DNA from: Oceanospirillum sp048268485
Lineage (GTDB): Bacteria; Pseudomonadota; Gammaproteobacteria; Pseudomonadales; Halomonadaceae
Direction of reading: 5' to 3'
Assembly: GCA_048268485.1 (NCBI GenBank)
Contig: JBLWVL010000012.1
Span: 1-64,000, forward strand
DNA: 64,000 bases
Positions 7,531 through 16,142 of this stretch are shown here, one piece after another. The notes under the pieces are model-generated. The model made no database searches and was not told where the DNA came from. It saw only the letters and a list, made by a program, of their open reading frames with translations. Position numbers and translations under genes: made by a program. The first letter of the stretch is position 1. Every line of letters starts with the position of its first letter.

Positions 7531-8235
7531 TCAGAAAAAATGCCGGGCTTTTACCAGCAACTGATTCCACTGACGGGCATAGCCTTCCAAAAGATCTGGC
7601 TGCGAGTCAGCGCAACTCTGGTCAATCACCAGCGTCATCGCCTCCCCATCCAGCTTAGTCTGATTACGGGGGTGACTACGGGCAATCAGAGCATCTTCTG
7701 TTTTATAAACCCAATAACTTTTAGCAGGATCTATTGTCATGTACGCGGAAGCACCAAAACGGGTATCCACTAAAAAGCTGTCTGCTCCCTCTGCAAGAGA
7801 AACACCAAAAGCAAACCAGGTCTCGGGTTTTAAATCATGCACGCTGGGCTTGGTGCGCTGAGCTGCATCAATAGCACTGAAGCGACCGGAAAGCCGATCC
7901 AGTGCAACCCGAGACTCTGCCCCCAACAGGACAGCAATCCCTTTCCATTTCAAAAACTCCGCATCCAGCTGCCACTGATCACCGTGAATGCGATAGTTTT
8001 GCAACGAACATTCGGGAAAACGGGTTACCGAAGCCAGATACCAGGCATCCCCCAGAGGCTCAAACTCCAGCCGAGCAATGGGTTGTTCACTGTTAAAGCG
8101 GGAGTACACATAAAAGGGCGCAATAAATGACCCAAGCACAAGCAATACAAGCACCAAAGGCCAGATTCGCCACAGCTGAAACAGACGCCTGATCAGCGAT
8201 ACCTTAGTCTGATTCCTTTTCTTCGTGGCCGCCAT
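7531..8235 (-). CDS. Single-pass inner-membrane protein of unknown function
   Basis: A 234-aa protein with a basic N-terminus (KKRNQTKVSLIRR) and one hydrophobic segment at about residues 26-47 (IWPLVLVLLVLGSFIAPFYV). The remaining ~185 residues are soluble and, by the positive-inside rule, probably face the periplasm. Two cysteines (PECSLQ and QSCADS) could form a disulfide. Similar proteins are sometimes labelled as efflux pumps in databases, but one membrane span does not support transport. The start at 8235 has a good Shine-Dalgarno (GAGGGAA). It lies 43 bases downstream of rlmJ on the same strand and is likely co-transcribed. Function unknown. Confidence 0.75.
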   Translation of the reverse strand: MAATKKRNQTKVSLIRRLFQLWRIWPLVLVLLVLGSFIAPFYVYSRFNSEQPIARLEFEPLGDAWYLASVTRFPECSLQNYRIHGDQWQLDAEFLKWKGIAVLLGAESRVALDRLSGRFSAIDAAQRTKPSVHDLKPETWFAFGVSLAEGADSFLVDTRFGASAYMTIDPAKSYWVYKTEDALIARSHPRNQTKLDGEAMTLVIDQSCADSQPDLLEGYARQWNQLLVKARHFF

Positions 8236-8277
8236 AGCAGTTCCCTCTTATAGTTTATTGCATCAGGATCGTCAGAA

Positions 8278-9111
8278 TTATTCACCCACCAGCCAACGCA
8301 CATCGGCAACCGCTGTCTTCCCCAGCATCGCTTCAGCCAGTGCCGGAAGGCACTCTGATAACTGCTCATCCAGCTGAAAAGGAGGATTCACAATCATCAT
8401 ACCACTACCAATCATACCGAAAGTTTCATCCAGCCCAGCCTCACGGCTGATCTCTGCAACCAAAATGCGGCGAATGCCGCTGCGTTCAAAGCTGTCCAGC
8501 ATCATCTGACTCTTATCTGCAATCAACATCGGATACCAGAGAGCATATACGCCTGTAGGCCAACGTTTATAGGCCGCTTTGATACTTTTCAACGCCTTCA
8601 TATAATCGGTTTTGATCTCATAGGAAGGGTCCATCAGCACCACACCACGACGTGGCTCCGGTGGTACGATACCCGGCAATCCTTCAAAGCCATCACGATG
8701 ATGAATCGCCGTATCCGGCCAGCGTGACGCCTTGCGTTTTAAGACACTGGTTTCATTATTATGCAGTTCCATCAGTTGCAGCTTGTCACCGGCACGCTGA
8801 AAGTGGTGAGCAATTGCCGGAGAGCCTGGGTAGCGTGCCAATATGCCCGATGAATTATAGTCTTTAATCAGCTCACGATAACTCTCGGGCAGCATGGGGT
8901 GCTCCAGAACTTTCAGAATTCCCTCCGCTGCTTCACCGGTTTTTACCGCTTCATCGCTCAACAAGTCATAATCAACACCACCAGAATGGGTATCAATATA
9001 AGAATATGGCTTCGCTTTTTTGTGCATTGACTGAAAAATAAGCGCCATAGTCAGGTGCTTAATCACATCGGCATGATTTCCCGCGTGGTAAGCGTGACGG
9101 TAACTGAGCAT
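8278..9111 (-). CDS. rlmJ: 23S rRNA (adenine-2030-N6)-methyltransferase
   Basis: RlmJ transfers a methyl group from SAM to N6 of A2030 in 23S rRNA. The 277-aa product starts MLSYRHAYHAGNHADVIKHL, the hallmark RlmJ N-terminus. It shows the family's IDTHSG SAM-binding segment near residue 43 and the catalytic motif IV as DPSYE (DPPY/F family) near residue 164. E. coli RlmJ is 280 aa. The open frame extends 39 codons further upstream, but the internal ATG at 9111 (AAAGG upstream) fits the family start. It is transcribed divergently from btuB, with the riboswitch region between them. Confidence 0.93.
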   Translation of the reverse strand: MLSYRHAYHAGNHADVIKHLTMALIFQSMHKKAKPYSYIDTHSGGVDYDLLSDEAVKTGEAAEGILKVLEHPMLPESYRELIKDYNSSGILARYPGSPAIAHHFQRAGDKLQLMELHNNETSVLKRKASRWPDTAIHHRDGFEGLPGIVPPEPRRGVVLMDPSYEIKTDYMKALKSIKAAYKRWPTGVYALWYPMLIADKSQMMLDSFERSGIRRILVAEISREAGLDETFGMIGSGMMIVNPPFQLDEQLSECLPALAEAMLGKTAVADVRWLVGE

Positions 9112-9282
9112 ATAAAAACCTTTGGTCAGGAAGTTGGAGGATGCAGATATCTCTGCACAATGGCGTATTGTAGCACTGGCTCTATTTACGCGCCTAACAA
9201 TGCCCAACAGCCCGGATATGAGTACCACTCATAGTATGCTGAAAATCACTGGCTTGACTCACGAAAAGATCACTATATGATG

Positions 9283-9450
9283 CGCCTACGTTTTGAGCTG
9301 GGGAAGACAGGTGAAACTCCTGCGCTGCCCCCGCAACGGTAAAGGATCACGACTAAGTCCTGATCTAAGCCCGGTTACCAGCTCACAACGCTTTGGAGTT
9401 ATTCCTGACTCCCGAGTATTTACGGTGTTGCGGAGGGCGACACCGGTGTG
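9283..9450 (+). promoter_or_regulatory. Cobalamin (B12) riboswitch upstream of btuB
   Basis: The leader has the conserved cobalamin aptamer parts in order: GGGGAAGACAGGTGAAACTC, then CTGCCCCCGCAACGGTAA (B12-box type core, about 9333-9350), then AAGCCCGGTTACC. TGAGCTGG (9294-9301) pairs with CCAGCTCA (9378-9385) to close the domain. A further hairpin (CGGTGTTGC 9423-9431 with GCGACACCG 9437-9445, loop GGAGG) is in the position of the kissing-loop/expression platform. Binding of cobalamin is expected to reduce btuB-cobO expression. The exact ends are approximate. Confidence 0.93.
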
Positions 9451-9538
9451 ACTCATGCCTTATCCTTTTACGGACAATGCCGCTGTTGCGCCTGCCCTCC
9501 CTCACGCTTATCTATTGCGCTGAGGATTGTGTTTTACC

Positions 9539-11380
9539 ATGAAGAAAATTATTCTGGCTACCGCTGTTTCTGCTGCCCTATCTCCTGTTGCCTTTGCTGC
9601 AGACCCTATGTCCATTGTAATTACCGCCAGTCGTACCGAACAGGCTCAGGCGGATACAGTGTCATCTGTTACCGTTATCACCAAAGAAGACCTCAAACAG
9701 CAACAGCCAAAAAGTGTGACCGAAGCACTGGCGGCAACTCCCGGTATTCAGATTCGATCTAATGGTGGATACGGACAGGAAAGCAGCCTTTTCCTGCGCG
9801 GTGTCAGTCAGGATCGCATGCTTGTGTTGGTCGATGGTGTTCAGATTGGTAGCGCAACATTAGGTGAGGTCAGCCTTCACCACCTGCCTGTCGACCAGAT
9901 AGAACGTATCGAGGTTGTACGTGGTGCCCGCTCCAGCCTTTATGGTGCCAATGCCATCGGTGGCGTCATTCAGATTTTCACCAAACAACAGAATCAGGAG
10001 CACAGTCACGCCGAGATCGCCCTTAGCGGAGGCAGCAACAATGCTCAACAAGGTGCCATCAGCATTAGCCACAGCGATGGTCAAAGCCAGCTCAGAGCTA
10101 ATATCAGTCACTTCACCACGGATGGCTTCGATATCAAGCCCGACCAATCTGACCTGGGTGCTGACGACGATGGCTATACCAATAGCGCTATAAAATTGGA
10201 TGCAGAACACAAGGTCGGCAAACATACCTTTCTGGCAGGTATGCAGTACACCACCGGTGAAAATGACTACGACCGTGCATACCTTGGTTATGACGCTGAT
10301 CAGGGCAAATCCATTTATACCAATGATGCGGTCAATGAGTTTGTTTACTCCAGCTTCTACGCCGGTATCGAATCCGAGCTATCGGATAATCTGACGCTGA
10401 AGGCAAAAGCCAGCCACTACAAAGACGATAACCAAGCCGTTCTGGCAGGCGAAGATCAGAACAGCTTTATCACCAAGACCGAAAAGCTTGAGCTGCAGGC
10501 AACTCATTATTTTGATAATGAGCTGCTTCTGGTGGCCGGTTTTGACTACAAAAAAGATGATGTTTCTGATTCCACACAGAGTTATGACGAAGACACCCGG
10601 GACAACAAAGCACTGTTCGCACTTCTGGAAAAAAGTGGTGAAAAATACCAGGCGGCTCTGTCTGCTCGCATTGATGACAACGAAGCCTTTGGCAGTTTCA
10701 GTACGTATGGTCTTGATGCCAGCTACCAGCTAACACCAAAAGCAAAAATCACCGCGGGCTTCGCCACGGCGTTTCTTGTGCCTACCTTCAACGACATGTA
10801 CTGGCCTAACCAGGGTAACCCTGACCTTGATCCGGAAACGTCAGACACCGCAACTCTGGGTCTGAACTTTAAGCCTGAGAGCCATCTGAGTTTTGACATT
10901 AACCTCTACCAAACCCAGCTGGACGATATGATTGCCTGGGCACCGGATGCAGACGGTAACTGGAAGCCAAGTAATGTTGATAGCGTCAGGATCACAGGCG
11001 CTGAACTGATTGCCAATGCAGACCTGGGCAATACGCAACTGACGTTTAATGCCAACCTGTTGGATACAGAAGATAAACAAGAGAAAAAACAGCTGATTTA
11101 TCGGGCCAAGCAAACAGCAAATCTGCGTGTGAATCATACCCTCAACCAGCTGACATTAGGCTTTGATGCTCAGTTTACCGGCGAACGGTACACCGATGCA
11201 CAAAACACCGATAAACTGGGCGGCTTTACCCTGTATAATCTGGACGCACGATACCTGTTCAGCTCTCAGCTGGACCTGTCTGCCAGCATCAAAAACCTTA
11301 CGGACAAGGACTATGTCAGCACAAAAGGTTATGCAACCGCAGGTCGCACGGTATTCGGCACATTCCGCTACCGCTTTTAA
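9539..11380 (+). CDS. btuB: TonB-dependent outer-membrane vitamin B12 receptor
   Basis: BtuB imports cobalamin through the outer membrane using TonB energy. The 613-aa precursor has a signal peptide (KKIILATAVSAALSPVAFA, cleavage after about residue 20) followed by a TonB box-like SIVITASRTE. The plug domain contains LFLRGVSQDRMLVLVDGVQ and IERIEVVRGARSSLYGANA. The remaining ~450 residues form the beta-barrel, ending in a terminal aromatic (FRYRF) as required for BAM insertion. Length agrees with E. coli BtuB (614 aa). The ATG at 9539 is chosen over one four codons upstream because it begins the signal peptide. The cobalamin riboswitch upstream and cobO 37 bases downstream support the B12 assignment. 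Confidence 0.93.
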   Translation: MKKIILATAVSAALSPVAFAADPMSIVITASRTEQAQADTVSSVTVITKEDLKQQQPKSVTEALAATPGIQIRSNGGYGQESSLFLRGVSQDRMLVLVDGVQIGSATLGEVSLHHLPVDQIERIEVVRGARSSLYGANAIGGVIQIFTKQQNQEHSHAEIALSGGSNNAQQGAISISHSDGQSQLRANISHFTTDGFDIKPDQSDLGADDDGYTNSAIKLDAEHKVGKHTFLAGMQYTTGENDYDRAYLGYDADQGKSIYTNDAVNEFVYSSFYAGIESELSDNLTLKAKASHYKDDNQAVLAGEDQNSFITKTEKLELQATHYFDNELLLVAGFDYKKDDVSDSTQSYDEDTRDNKALFALLEKSGEKYQAALSARIDDNEAFGSFSTYGLDASYQLTPKAKITAGFATAFLVPTFNDMYWPNQGNPDLDPETSDTATLGLNFKPESHLSFDINLYQTQLDDMIAWAPDADGNWKPSNVDSVRITGAELIANADLGNTQLTFNANLLDTEDKQEKKQLIYRAKQTANLRVNHTLNQLTLGFDAQFTGERYTDAQNTDKLGGFTLYNLDARYLFSSQLDLSASIKNLTDKDYVSTKGYATAGRTVFGTFRYRF

Positions 11381-11417
11381 TTCACTGAAGCTTTAAACAA
11401 GACCCACCGGAGATCCC

Positions 11418-12017
11418 ATGACTGATCGTGATACCCGCCATAAAAAGGCGATGCAGAAACGCAAAGAGATAGTCGATGCTAAAGTTGCCAAGGCAACGGA
11501 AGAGCGTGGCATCGTCATTGTCATTACCGGCAACGGCAAAGGTAAAACGACCTCAGCATGGGGCACGGTAGCCCGCAGCCTGGGTTACGGCTACAAAGTA
11601 GCGGTGACCCAGTTTATTAAAGGCACCTGGGACTGTGGTGAGCGGGATATCTTTGAAGGTAACCCAAACCTCAGCGTTCACGTGATGGGCACCGGCTTTA
11701 CCTGGGAAACCCAGGATCGTGAGCTGGATAAAAAAGCCTGCCGTGCAGCCTGGGAGCAAACACTGCCCCACCTGCAGGATGACACGGTACATCTGGTGGT
11801 GCTGGACGAGATCACCTATATGCTGAAGTACGGCTATCTGGAAATTGAAGAGGTGCTGGACGCACTGAAAAATCGCCCGGAGCAGCAGTCCGTTATTCTG
11901 ACTGGTCGGGCCGCCCATCGGGACCTGATCGAATATGCCGATACCGTATCGGAAGTGCGTGATGAAAAACATGCCTTTAACGCCGGTATCAAAGCTCAGA
12001 AAGGCATTGACTGGTAA
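11418..12017 (+). CDS. cobO: Cob(I)yrinic acid a,c-diamide / corrinoid adenosyltransferase
   Basis: CobO (BtuR/CobA family) attaches the adenosyl group from ATP to the cobalt of corrinoids, giving the coenzyme form. The 199-aa protein has the family P-loop GNGKGKTTSAWG near residue 38 and the segments AVTQFIKG, VVLDEITYML and VILTGRAAHRDLIEYAD. It follows btuB by 37 bases with a Shine-Dalgarno (CCGGAG) in the gap, so both genes form one riboswitch-controlled unit for uptake and activation. No other cob genes lie in the window, consistent with salvage or an unlinked cluster. Confidence 0.94.
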   Translation: MTDRDTRHKKAMQKRKEIVDAKVAKATEERGIVIVITGNGKGKTTSAWGTVARSLGYGYKVAVTQFIKGTWDCGERDIFEGNPNLSVHVMGTGFTWETQDRELDKKACRAAWEQTLPHLQDDTVHLVVLDEITYMLKYGYLEIEEVLDALKNRPEQQSVILTGRAAHRDLIEYADTVSEVRDEKHAFNAGIKAQKGIDW

Positions 12018-12044
12018 GAAGGGTAATCCCTCGCCCGACAGATA

Positions 12045-12088
12045 AAAGCCCGCAGGCAGCTGAACATCAGCGATCTGCGGGCTTTTTC
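12045..12088 (+). terminator. Rho-independent terminator after cobO
   Basis: AAGCCCGCAG pairs with CTGCGGGCTT across a 19-nt loop and is followed by TTTC. Confidence 0.8.
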
Positions 12089-12167
12089 TTTCTGTTACGT
12101 TTGTCTATCGCGTTACCGTCTAAGGCACAGCCACCGGAACCTATAAGGCTAACCGATACACTGACCG

Positions 12168-13520
12168 TTATCGGGCTGCTTTTAAACTATCTGCAATCAG
12201 AAATGCCAGTTCAAGGGACTGATCCGCATTAAGACGCGGATCGCAGAAAGTATGGTAACGGTCACCCAGATCATCTTCACTGATCTTAAAGCGTCCGCCA
12301 ATGCATTCTGTTACATTTCGTCCCGTCATTTCCAAATGCACACCACCGGCATGGGTACCCTCAGCTTTATGGATCGCGAAGAAACCACTCACCTCACCCA
12401 GAACTGAGTCCACATCACGGGTTTTATAGCCAGTGGATGCTTTGATCGTGTTACCGTGCATCGGATCACTGCTCCAGACCACATTACGACCTTCCGCTTC
12501 AACTTTACGGATCAGTGCCGGCAGGTGATCACCAATCTTATCTGCTCCCATGCGTACAATCACATTCATACGACCAGCTTCATTATCAGGGTTAATCGCA
12601 TCCAGTAGGCGGATAAAGTCATCAGGATCCGTCGTCGGACCCGCTTTAACCCCAATAGGATTTCTGACGCCCCGGCAATATTCCACATGGGCGCCATCCA
12701 GTTGACGGGTACGATCACCAATCCAGAGCATATGAGCCGAGCAACCATACCAACCACCGGCCAGGCTATCCTGACGGGTCAGGGCCTGCTCATAGGGCAG
12801 TAACAGCGCTTCGTGGGCGGTATAGAAACGGGTTTCGTTGATGCTTGGCGTATTCTGAGGGCTGATGCCACAGGCCTGCATAAAGGCCAGTGTCTCATCA
12901 ATACGCTCAGCCAGATCATGATAACGCTCCGATGCCGGACTCTTGCTGACAAAATCCCGGTTCCACTGATGCACCTTATGCAGATCCGCCATACCGCCCC
13001 GGGAAAACGCACGCAGCAGATTCAGCGTAGAAGCAGCCTGATTATACGCCTTCACCATACGGGCCGGGTCAGGGACACGGGCAGTCTCAGTGAAGGCATT
13101 ATCGTTAATAATATCGCCACGGTAAGACGGCAGGGTAACGCCATCCAACGTCTCCGTATCCGAAGAGCGGGGTTTCGCAAACTGGCCGGCCATACGACCT
13201 ACTTTAACCACAGGACTCTGACCACCAAAGGTCAGTACCACGGCCATCTGTAACAGCACCATAAAGGTATCGCGGATATGGTTAGCGGAAAACTCATCAA
13301 AGCTCTCCGCGCAATCACCACCCTGTAACAGGAAGGCACGGCCAGCGGCAACATCAGCCAGTTCAGCCTGAAGCTGACGAGCTTCTCCGGCAAAAACCAA
13401 AGGCGGCAAGCCAGCCAACTCCTGCTCAACATTGTGTAGTGCGCCCTGATCCGGATAGTTCGGCATTTGTCGCGCGGTTTTCTCTCTCCAGGATGCCGGT
13501 GTCCAGATGGTATTACTCAT
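12168..13520 (-). CDS. 3-deoxy-7-phosphoheptulonate (DAHP) synthase, class II
   Basis: The enzyme condenses phosphoenolpyruvate and erythrose 4-phosphate, the entry reaction of the shikimate pathway. The 450-aa product is a class II (plant/Pseudomonas-type) enzyme: it begins WTPASWREKTARQMPNYPD and contains the signatures FLLQGGDCAESF near residue 78, KVGRMAGQFAKPRS and HAGGVHLEMTGRNVTECIGG. The start is placed at the ATG at 13520, eight codons inside the open frame, because it matches family N-termini and has GGAATCG upstream. It is monocistronic and converges with cobO. Some class II enzymes feed phenazine synthesis, but no such genes are nearby, so general aromatic biosynthesis is the default role. 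Confidence 0.94.
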   Translation of the reverse strand: MSNTIWTPASWREKTARQMPNYPDQGALHNVEQELAGLPPLVFAGEARQLQAELADVAAGRAFLLQGGDCAESFDEFSANHIRDTFMVLLQMAVVLTFGGQSPVVKVGRMAGQFAKPRSSDTETLDGVTLPSYRGDIINDNAFTETARVPDPARMVKAYNQAASTLNLLRAFSRGGMADLHKVHQWNRDFVSKSPASERYHDLAERIDETLAFMQACGISPQNTPSINETRFYTAHEALLLPYEQALTRQDSLAGGWYGCSAHMLWIGDRTRQLDGAHVEYCRGVRNPIGVKAGPTTDPDDFIRLLDAINPDNEAGRMNVIVRMGADKIGDHLPALIRKVEAEGRNVVWSSDPMHGNTIKASTGYKTRDVDSVLGEVSGFFAIHKAEGTHAGGVHLEMTGRNVTECIGGRFKISEDDLGDRYHTFCDPRLNADQSLELAFLIADSLKAAR

Positions 13521-13807
13521 AACGATTCCATTTATTCTCTGCATATAGCGACCTGCTCTCAGACAAAACAGGCCAACCTTAGGGTAATGTGTAACAGTCT
13601 GATTATTCTGATGAATACCTTTGACATTACTATGTCACCGCCCCGAGGGGAACCCCGAAGACCGCAATACAGAGCCTTAAAAGCAAAAAAAACATCAGGT
13701 TGATTTGTCGCCGCTGCTATTTGCCTTTTCTCTTTGACCTTCGTACCCTACGCCTCCCCCGATCAGCCCTCAGGATCGTACCGTTAACGCATCAGGCAGA
13801 ACACTCA

Positions 13808-14437
13808 ATGAAGCACCGGCCAGCTAACACCGTTATCGTATTGGATTTCGAAACCACAGGTTTATCACCCAACCAGGGAGACCGGGCGATAGAGATCGGA
13901 GCGGTTCGGGTTGAAGACGGTCAAATCAGGGATCGTTTTCAACGCTTAATGTATCCGGGCCGGCGCATCAGTGGCTTTATTGAGAGCTATACCGGTATTA
14001 GCAATCAGATGCTGAAAGCCGCCGAACCCGCTGAACAGGTGATGGCAGAGTTTGCTGACTTTATCGAGGACTTTAACCTTGTCGCCCACAACGCATCTTT
14101 TGACAGTAAGTTTTTAGTCAGCGAGCTTGCCCGTAATAATCATAACAGCACACACCTGTTCGCCTGCTCCATGCTGATCGCCCGTCGCCTTTATCAGGAT
14201 GCCCCCAATCATAAACTGGGCACTCTGGTGCGCTTTAAGAGCCTCCCCACAGATGGCACCTTTCACCGTGCCTTGGCCGATGCCGAAATGACAACACACC
14301 TTTGGCTAGCCATGCTGGAAGATATAAGCACCCGCTACGGTATCGATCAGGCGGATTTTGCCCTGATGCAGAAACTGGGCAAAACAGCTAAACACAGCAG
14401 CCATCAGTTTTTACTGAAACATGCCGTAACCGGCTGA
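13808..14437 (+). CDS. DnaQ-like 3'-5' exonuclease (DEDDh family)
   Basis: A 209-aa single-domain exonuclease. Exo I is VLDFETTGLSPNQGDRAIEIGAV near residue 10 (D and E metal ligands), Exo II is LVAHNASFDSKFL near residue 80, and Exo III is FHRALADAEMT near residue 150 (H and D), which assigns it to the DEDDh class that includes the DNA polymerase III epsilon subunit and RNase T. The C-terminus lacks the polymerase-binding tail expected of DnaQ, so it is a stand-alone nuclease of unspecified substrate. The ATG at 13808 starts just before the Exo I strand; the Shine-Dalgarno is weak. It is divergent from DAHP synthase, with a 287-base gap between them. Confidence 0.85.
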   Translation: MKHRPANTVIVLDFETTGLSPNQGDRAIEIGAVRVEDGQIRDRFQRLMYPGRRISGFIESYTGISNQMLKAAEPAEQVMAEFADFIEDFNLVAHNASFDSKFLVSELARNNHNSTHLFACSMLIARRLYQDAPNHKLGTLVRFKSLPTDGTFHRALADAEMTTHLWLAMLEDISTRYGIDQADFALMQKLGKTAKHSSHQFLLKHAVTG

Positions 14438-14460
14438 TGCAGCTCACCTTATTTTTTCAG

Positions 14461-14493
14461 TGATAAGAAAGCCCCTATTATCAATTTTTTTTT
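14461..14493 (+). terminator. Weak terminator after the DnaQ-like gene
   Basis: TGATAA (14461-14466) and TTATCA (14478-14483) form a short AT-rich stem followed by a run of nine T. The T-tract is convincing; the stem is weak. Confidence 0.4.
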
Positions 14494-14651
14494 GACAATG
14501 AATCAAACAACACACTGTTTATCAATAAAATAGATCAGCCTACTATAAACCCCATACCGAAAAGAGCTAGCGCACCCACAAGGTGTACCCACTATCTGCT
14601 ATGCAGGCTAAAAGAGGGCGATAGCTTTCACTATTGTTTAGGATAAACACA

Positions 14652-15308
14652 ATGACACACTCTATTATCAAAGACCTGAAACAGCGCTACACCGTTAAAC
14701 GTTACGATCACACAAAGCGCATACCCCAACAGGAACTTGAGGTAATTTATGAAGCGATCCGCCTTTCCGCGTCATCAATTAACTCACAACCCTGGAAGTT
14801 TATTGTGATCGAAAGCGACGCGGCTAAAGAGCGGATGCACAGCACGTTTAAAAATATGTACCAGTTTAACCAGCCCCATGTTAAAGCGGCTTCACATATC
14901 ATTTTATTCGCCTATAACCCCCGCTATACCCGTGAAGACTACGCACAGGTTATCGACAAAGACATTGCGGTAGGCCGAACCGCACCAGAGAATCGCGAAC
15001 AAGCATTTGGCGCCTTTGCATTTGCTGAATCGAATACCGATGAATCCGGTGATACCTCAGCCTGGACGAAGGCTCAAACTTATCTGGCTCTTGGCAATAC
15101 CCTGCATGTGCTGGCACGACTTGGCATAGACTCAACCCCTATGGAAGGCGTTGACTCCCAACTGATTAGTGAAGAGTTCAAAGAAGAGCTGGGAGGCTAC
15201 CGTTGTGATGTCGCACTGGCCATGGGTTACCATGATCCAAGTGAAGACTACAACGCGAAATTGCCAAAATCCCGTCTTGATTTAGACTCTGTACTGAAGG
15301 TTCTGTAG
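14652..15308 (+). CDS. NAD(P)H nitroreductase (NfsB-type)
   Basis: A 218-aa FMN-dependent nitroreductase-family enzyme. It shows the family N-terminus IIKDLKQRYTVKRYDHTKRI, the FMN-binding SASSINSQPWKFIVIES segment near residue 40, and the C-terminal GYRCDVALAMGYHDPSEDYNAKLPKSR that is characteristic of the NfsB/dihydropteridine reductase subgroup (217 aa in E. coli). It reduces nitro- and quinone-type compounds; the physiological substrate is unknown. Start is the ATG at 14652 with AGGATA upstream. A TTGACA -35-like element lies at 14492-14497. Immediately after the gene comes the hairpin element that marks the switch to AT-rich DNA. Confidence 0.88.
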   Translation: MTHSIIKDLKQRYTVKRYDHTKRIPQQELEVIYEAIRLSASSINSQPWKFIVIESDAAKERMHSTFKNMYQFNQPHVKAASHIILFAYNPRYTREDYAQVIDKDIAVGRTAPENREQAFGAFAFAESNTDESGDTSAWTKAQTYLALGNTLHVLARLGIDSTPMEGVDSQLISEEFKEELGGYRCDVALAMGYHDPSEDYNAKLPKSRLDLDSVLKVL

Positions 15309-15333
15309 CGCTCTCAGAGACAGAATAAAATTT

Positions 15334-15407
15334 GGGACACCCATTATTTCACCCGTGCTTAGAGCACAGACCAAATGCTTGGTTTTGGTCGGGCTGATGG
15401 GTGTCCC
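15334..15407. repeat. Composite inverted-repeat (hairpin) element
   Basis: An 11-bp perfect inverted repeat (GGGACACCCAT 15334-15344, ATGGGTGTCCC 15397-15407) encloses a second 7-bp one (GACCAAA 15369-15375, TTTGGTC 15384-15390). It could fold into a long cruciform or RNA hairpin and could act as a terminator for the nitroreductase. Similar GGGACACCCAT ends are, from memory, seen flanking IS200-like (Y1 transposase) REP elements in marine gammaproteobacteria; that link is unverified. No transposase is present. Confidence 0.6.
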
Positions 15408-15442
15408 TTATATATTTGATGAGAATGCACGCTGGCTGATAT

Positions 15443-16030
15443 TTATAATTTTTTAATCAACATAAACATTTGGTTGATCATTGGCTCAGCAAATTGCTCT
15501 ACATTAGGACGGTTAAAATAACCACGTAAGCCTGTAAATTGAACCTGAAAAAAGCGCGCATATTCAACAGCGGTTAACGTATTACTTAATTCACCATTAT
15601 TGATTGCTTGTTCAAAAATTTGCGTTAAATAAGCTTCAAATTGGGCCATTAGATCTAAGCTCAACTCGTATAATTTTGAGTCTTTTTCAGCAAATTCACT
15701 GTTTGCTTTAACCAGCATACAAATAGCACTTGGCCTGCAATCTTTTGTTTTAATTACCACGTTCTCTACAAACGCACGTAACCCACCAAGCACCGTATCG
15801 ACGCTCGATAAGAAACCCTCGATTTGGGTTTTCATTTGTACGGTGTAATCTTTCAGCGATTCGCAATATAGCCCTTCTTTAGAACCAAACGCAGAGTAAA
15901 TACTACCCGGACGCATATTAACGGCTTCCTGTAAATCTCGCGTTGAGGTTGCATGAAAACCTTTTTGCCAAAATAGCTGACTAGCAACGCGAACTACATT
16001 TTCGCGTTCAAATTTAACCCTATTAGCCAT
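15443..16030 (-). CDS. TetR-family transcriptional regulator
   Basis: A 195-aa repressor. The N-terminal helix-turn-helix reads VVRVASQLFWQKGFHATSTRDLQEAVNMRPGSIYSAFGSKEGLY, the classic TetR pattern; the C-terminal ligand domain is unassigned. The start at 16030 (MANRVKFER) is preferred over an ATG eight codons upstream because it fits family starts. It is divergent from the carboxymuconolactone decarboxylase-like gene, with a perfect 16-bp palindrome between them, so it likely represses that gene and itself. The coding sequence is visibly more AT-rich than its surroundings (the line 15481-15540 has 23 G+C of 60, versus 33 of 60 at 16981-17040). This suggests recent acquisition. Confidence 0.9.
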   Translation of the reverse strand: MANRVKFERENVVRVASQLFWQKGFHATSTRDLQEAVNMRPGSIYSAFGSKEGLYCESLKDYTVQMKTQIEGFLSSVDTVLGGLRAFVENVVIKTKDCRPSAICMLVKANSEFAEKDSKLYELSLDLMAQFEAYLTQIFEQAINNGELSNTLTAVEYARFFQVQFTGLRGYFNRPNVEQFAEPMINQMFMLIKKL

Positions 16031-16054
16031 ATTGCTCTCAATCAATTTGAACAT

Positions 16055-16085
16055 TCGCTCAATTTTAACTTGAGCGATCGCTCAA
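16055..16085. promoter_or_regulatory. TetR operator between the divergent regulator and CMD gene
   Basis: TTGAGCGATCGCTCAA at 16070-16085 is a perfect 16-bp palindrome. An additional half-site TCGCTCAA lies at 16055-16062. Size, symmetry and position between the two divergent starts are typical of TetR-family operators. Confidence 0.7.
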
Positions 16086-16142
16086 AATCAAATACTCTGT
16101 GTATCGAAGCTAATTAAAACGATTAATCATTAGGAGCCAACC

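Noticed and set aside
9448..9762. 104-codon plus-strand ORF overlapping the btuB start
   Set aside because: Cysteine-rich, low-complexity translation in a shifted frame that overlaps the riboswitch hairpin and the btuB signal peptide; no plausible ribosome-binding site.
16070..16085. HIP1-like palindrome (GCGATCGC)
   Set aside because: Only one copy, inside a clear TetR-type operator; coincidental resemblance to the cyanobacterial HIP1 repeat.
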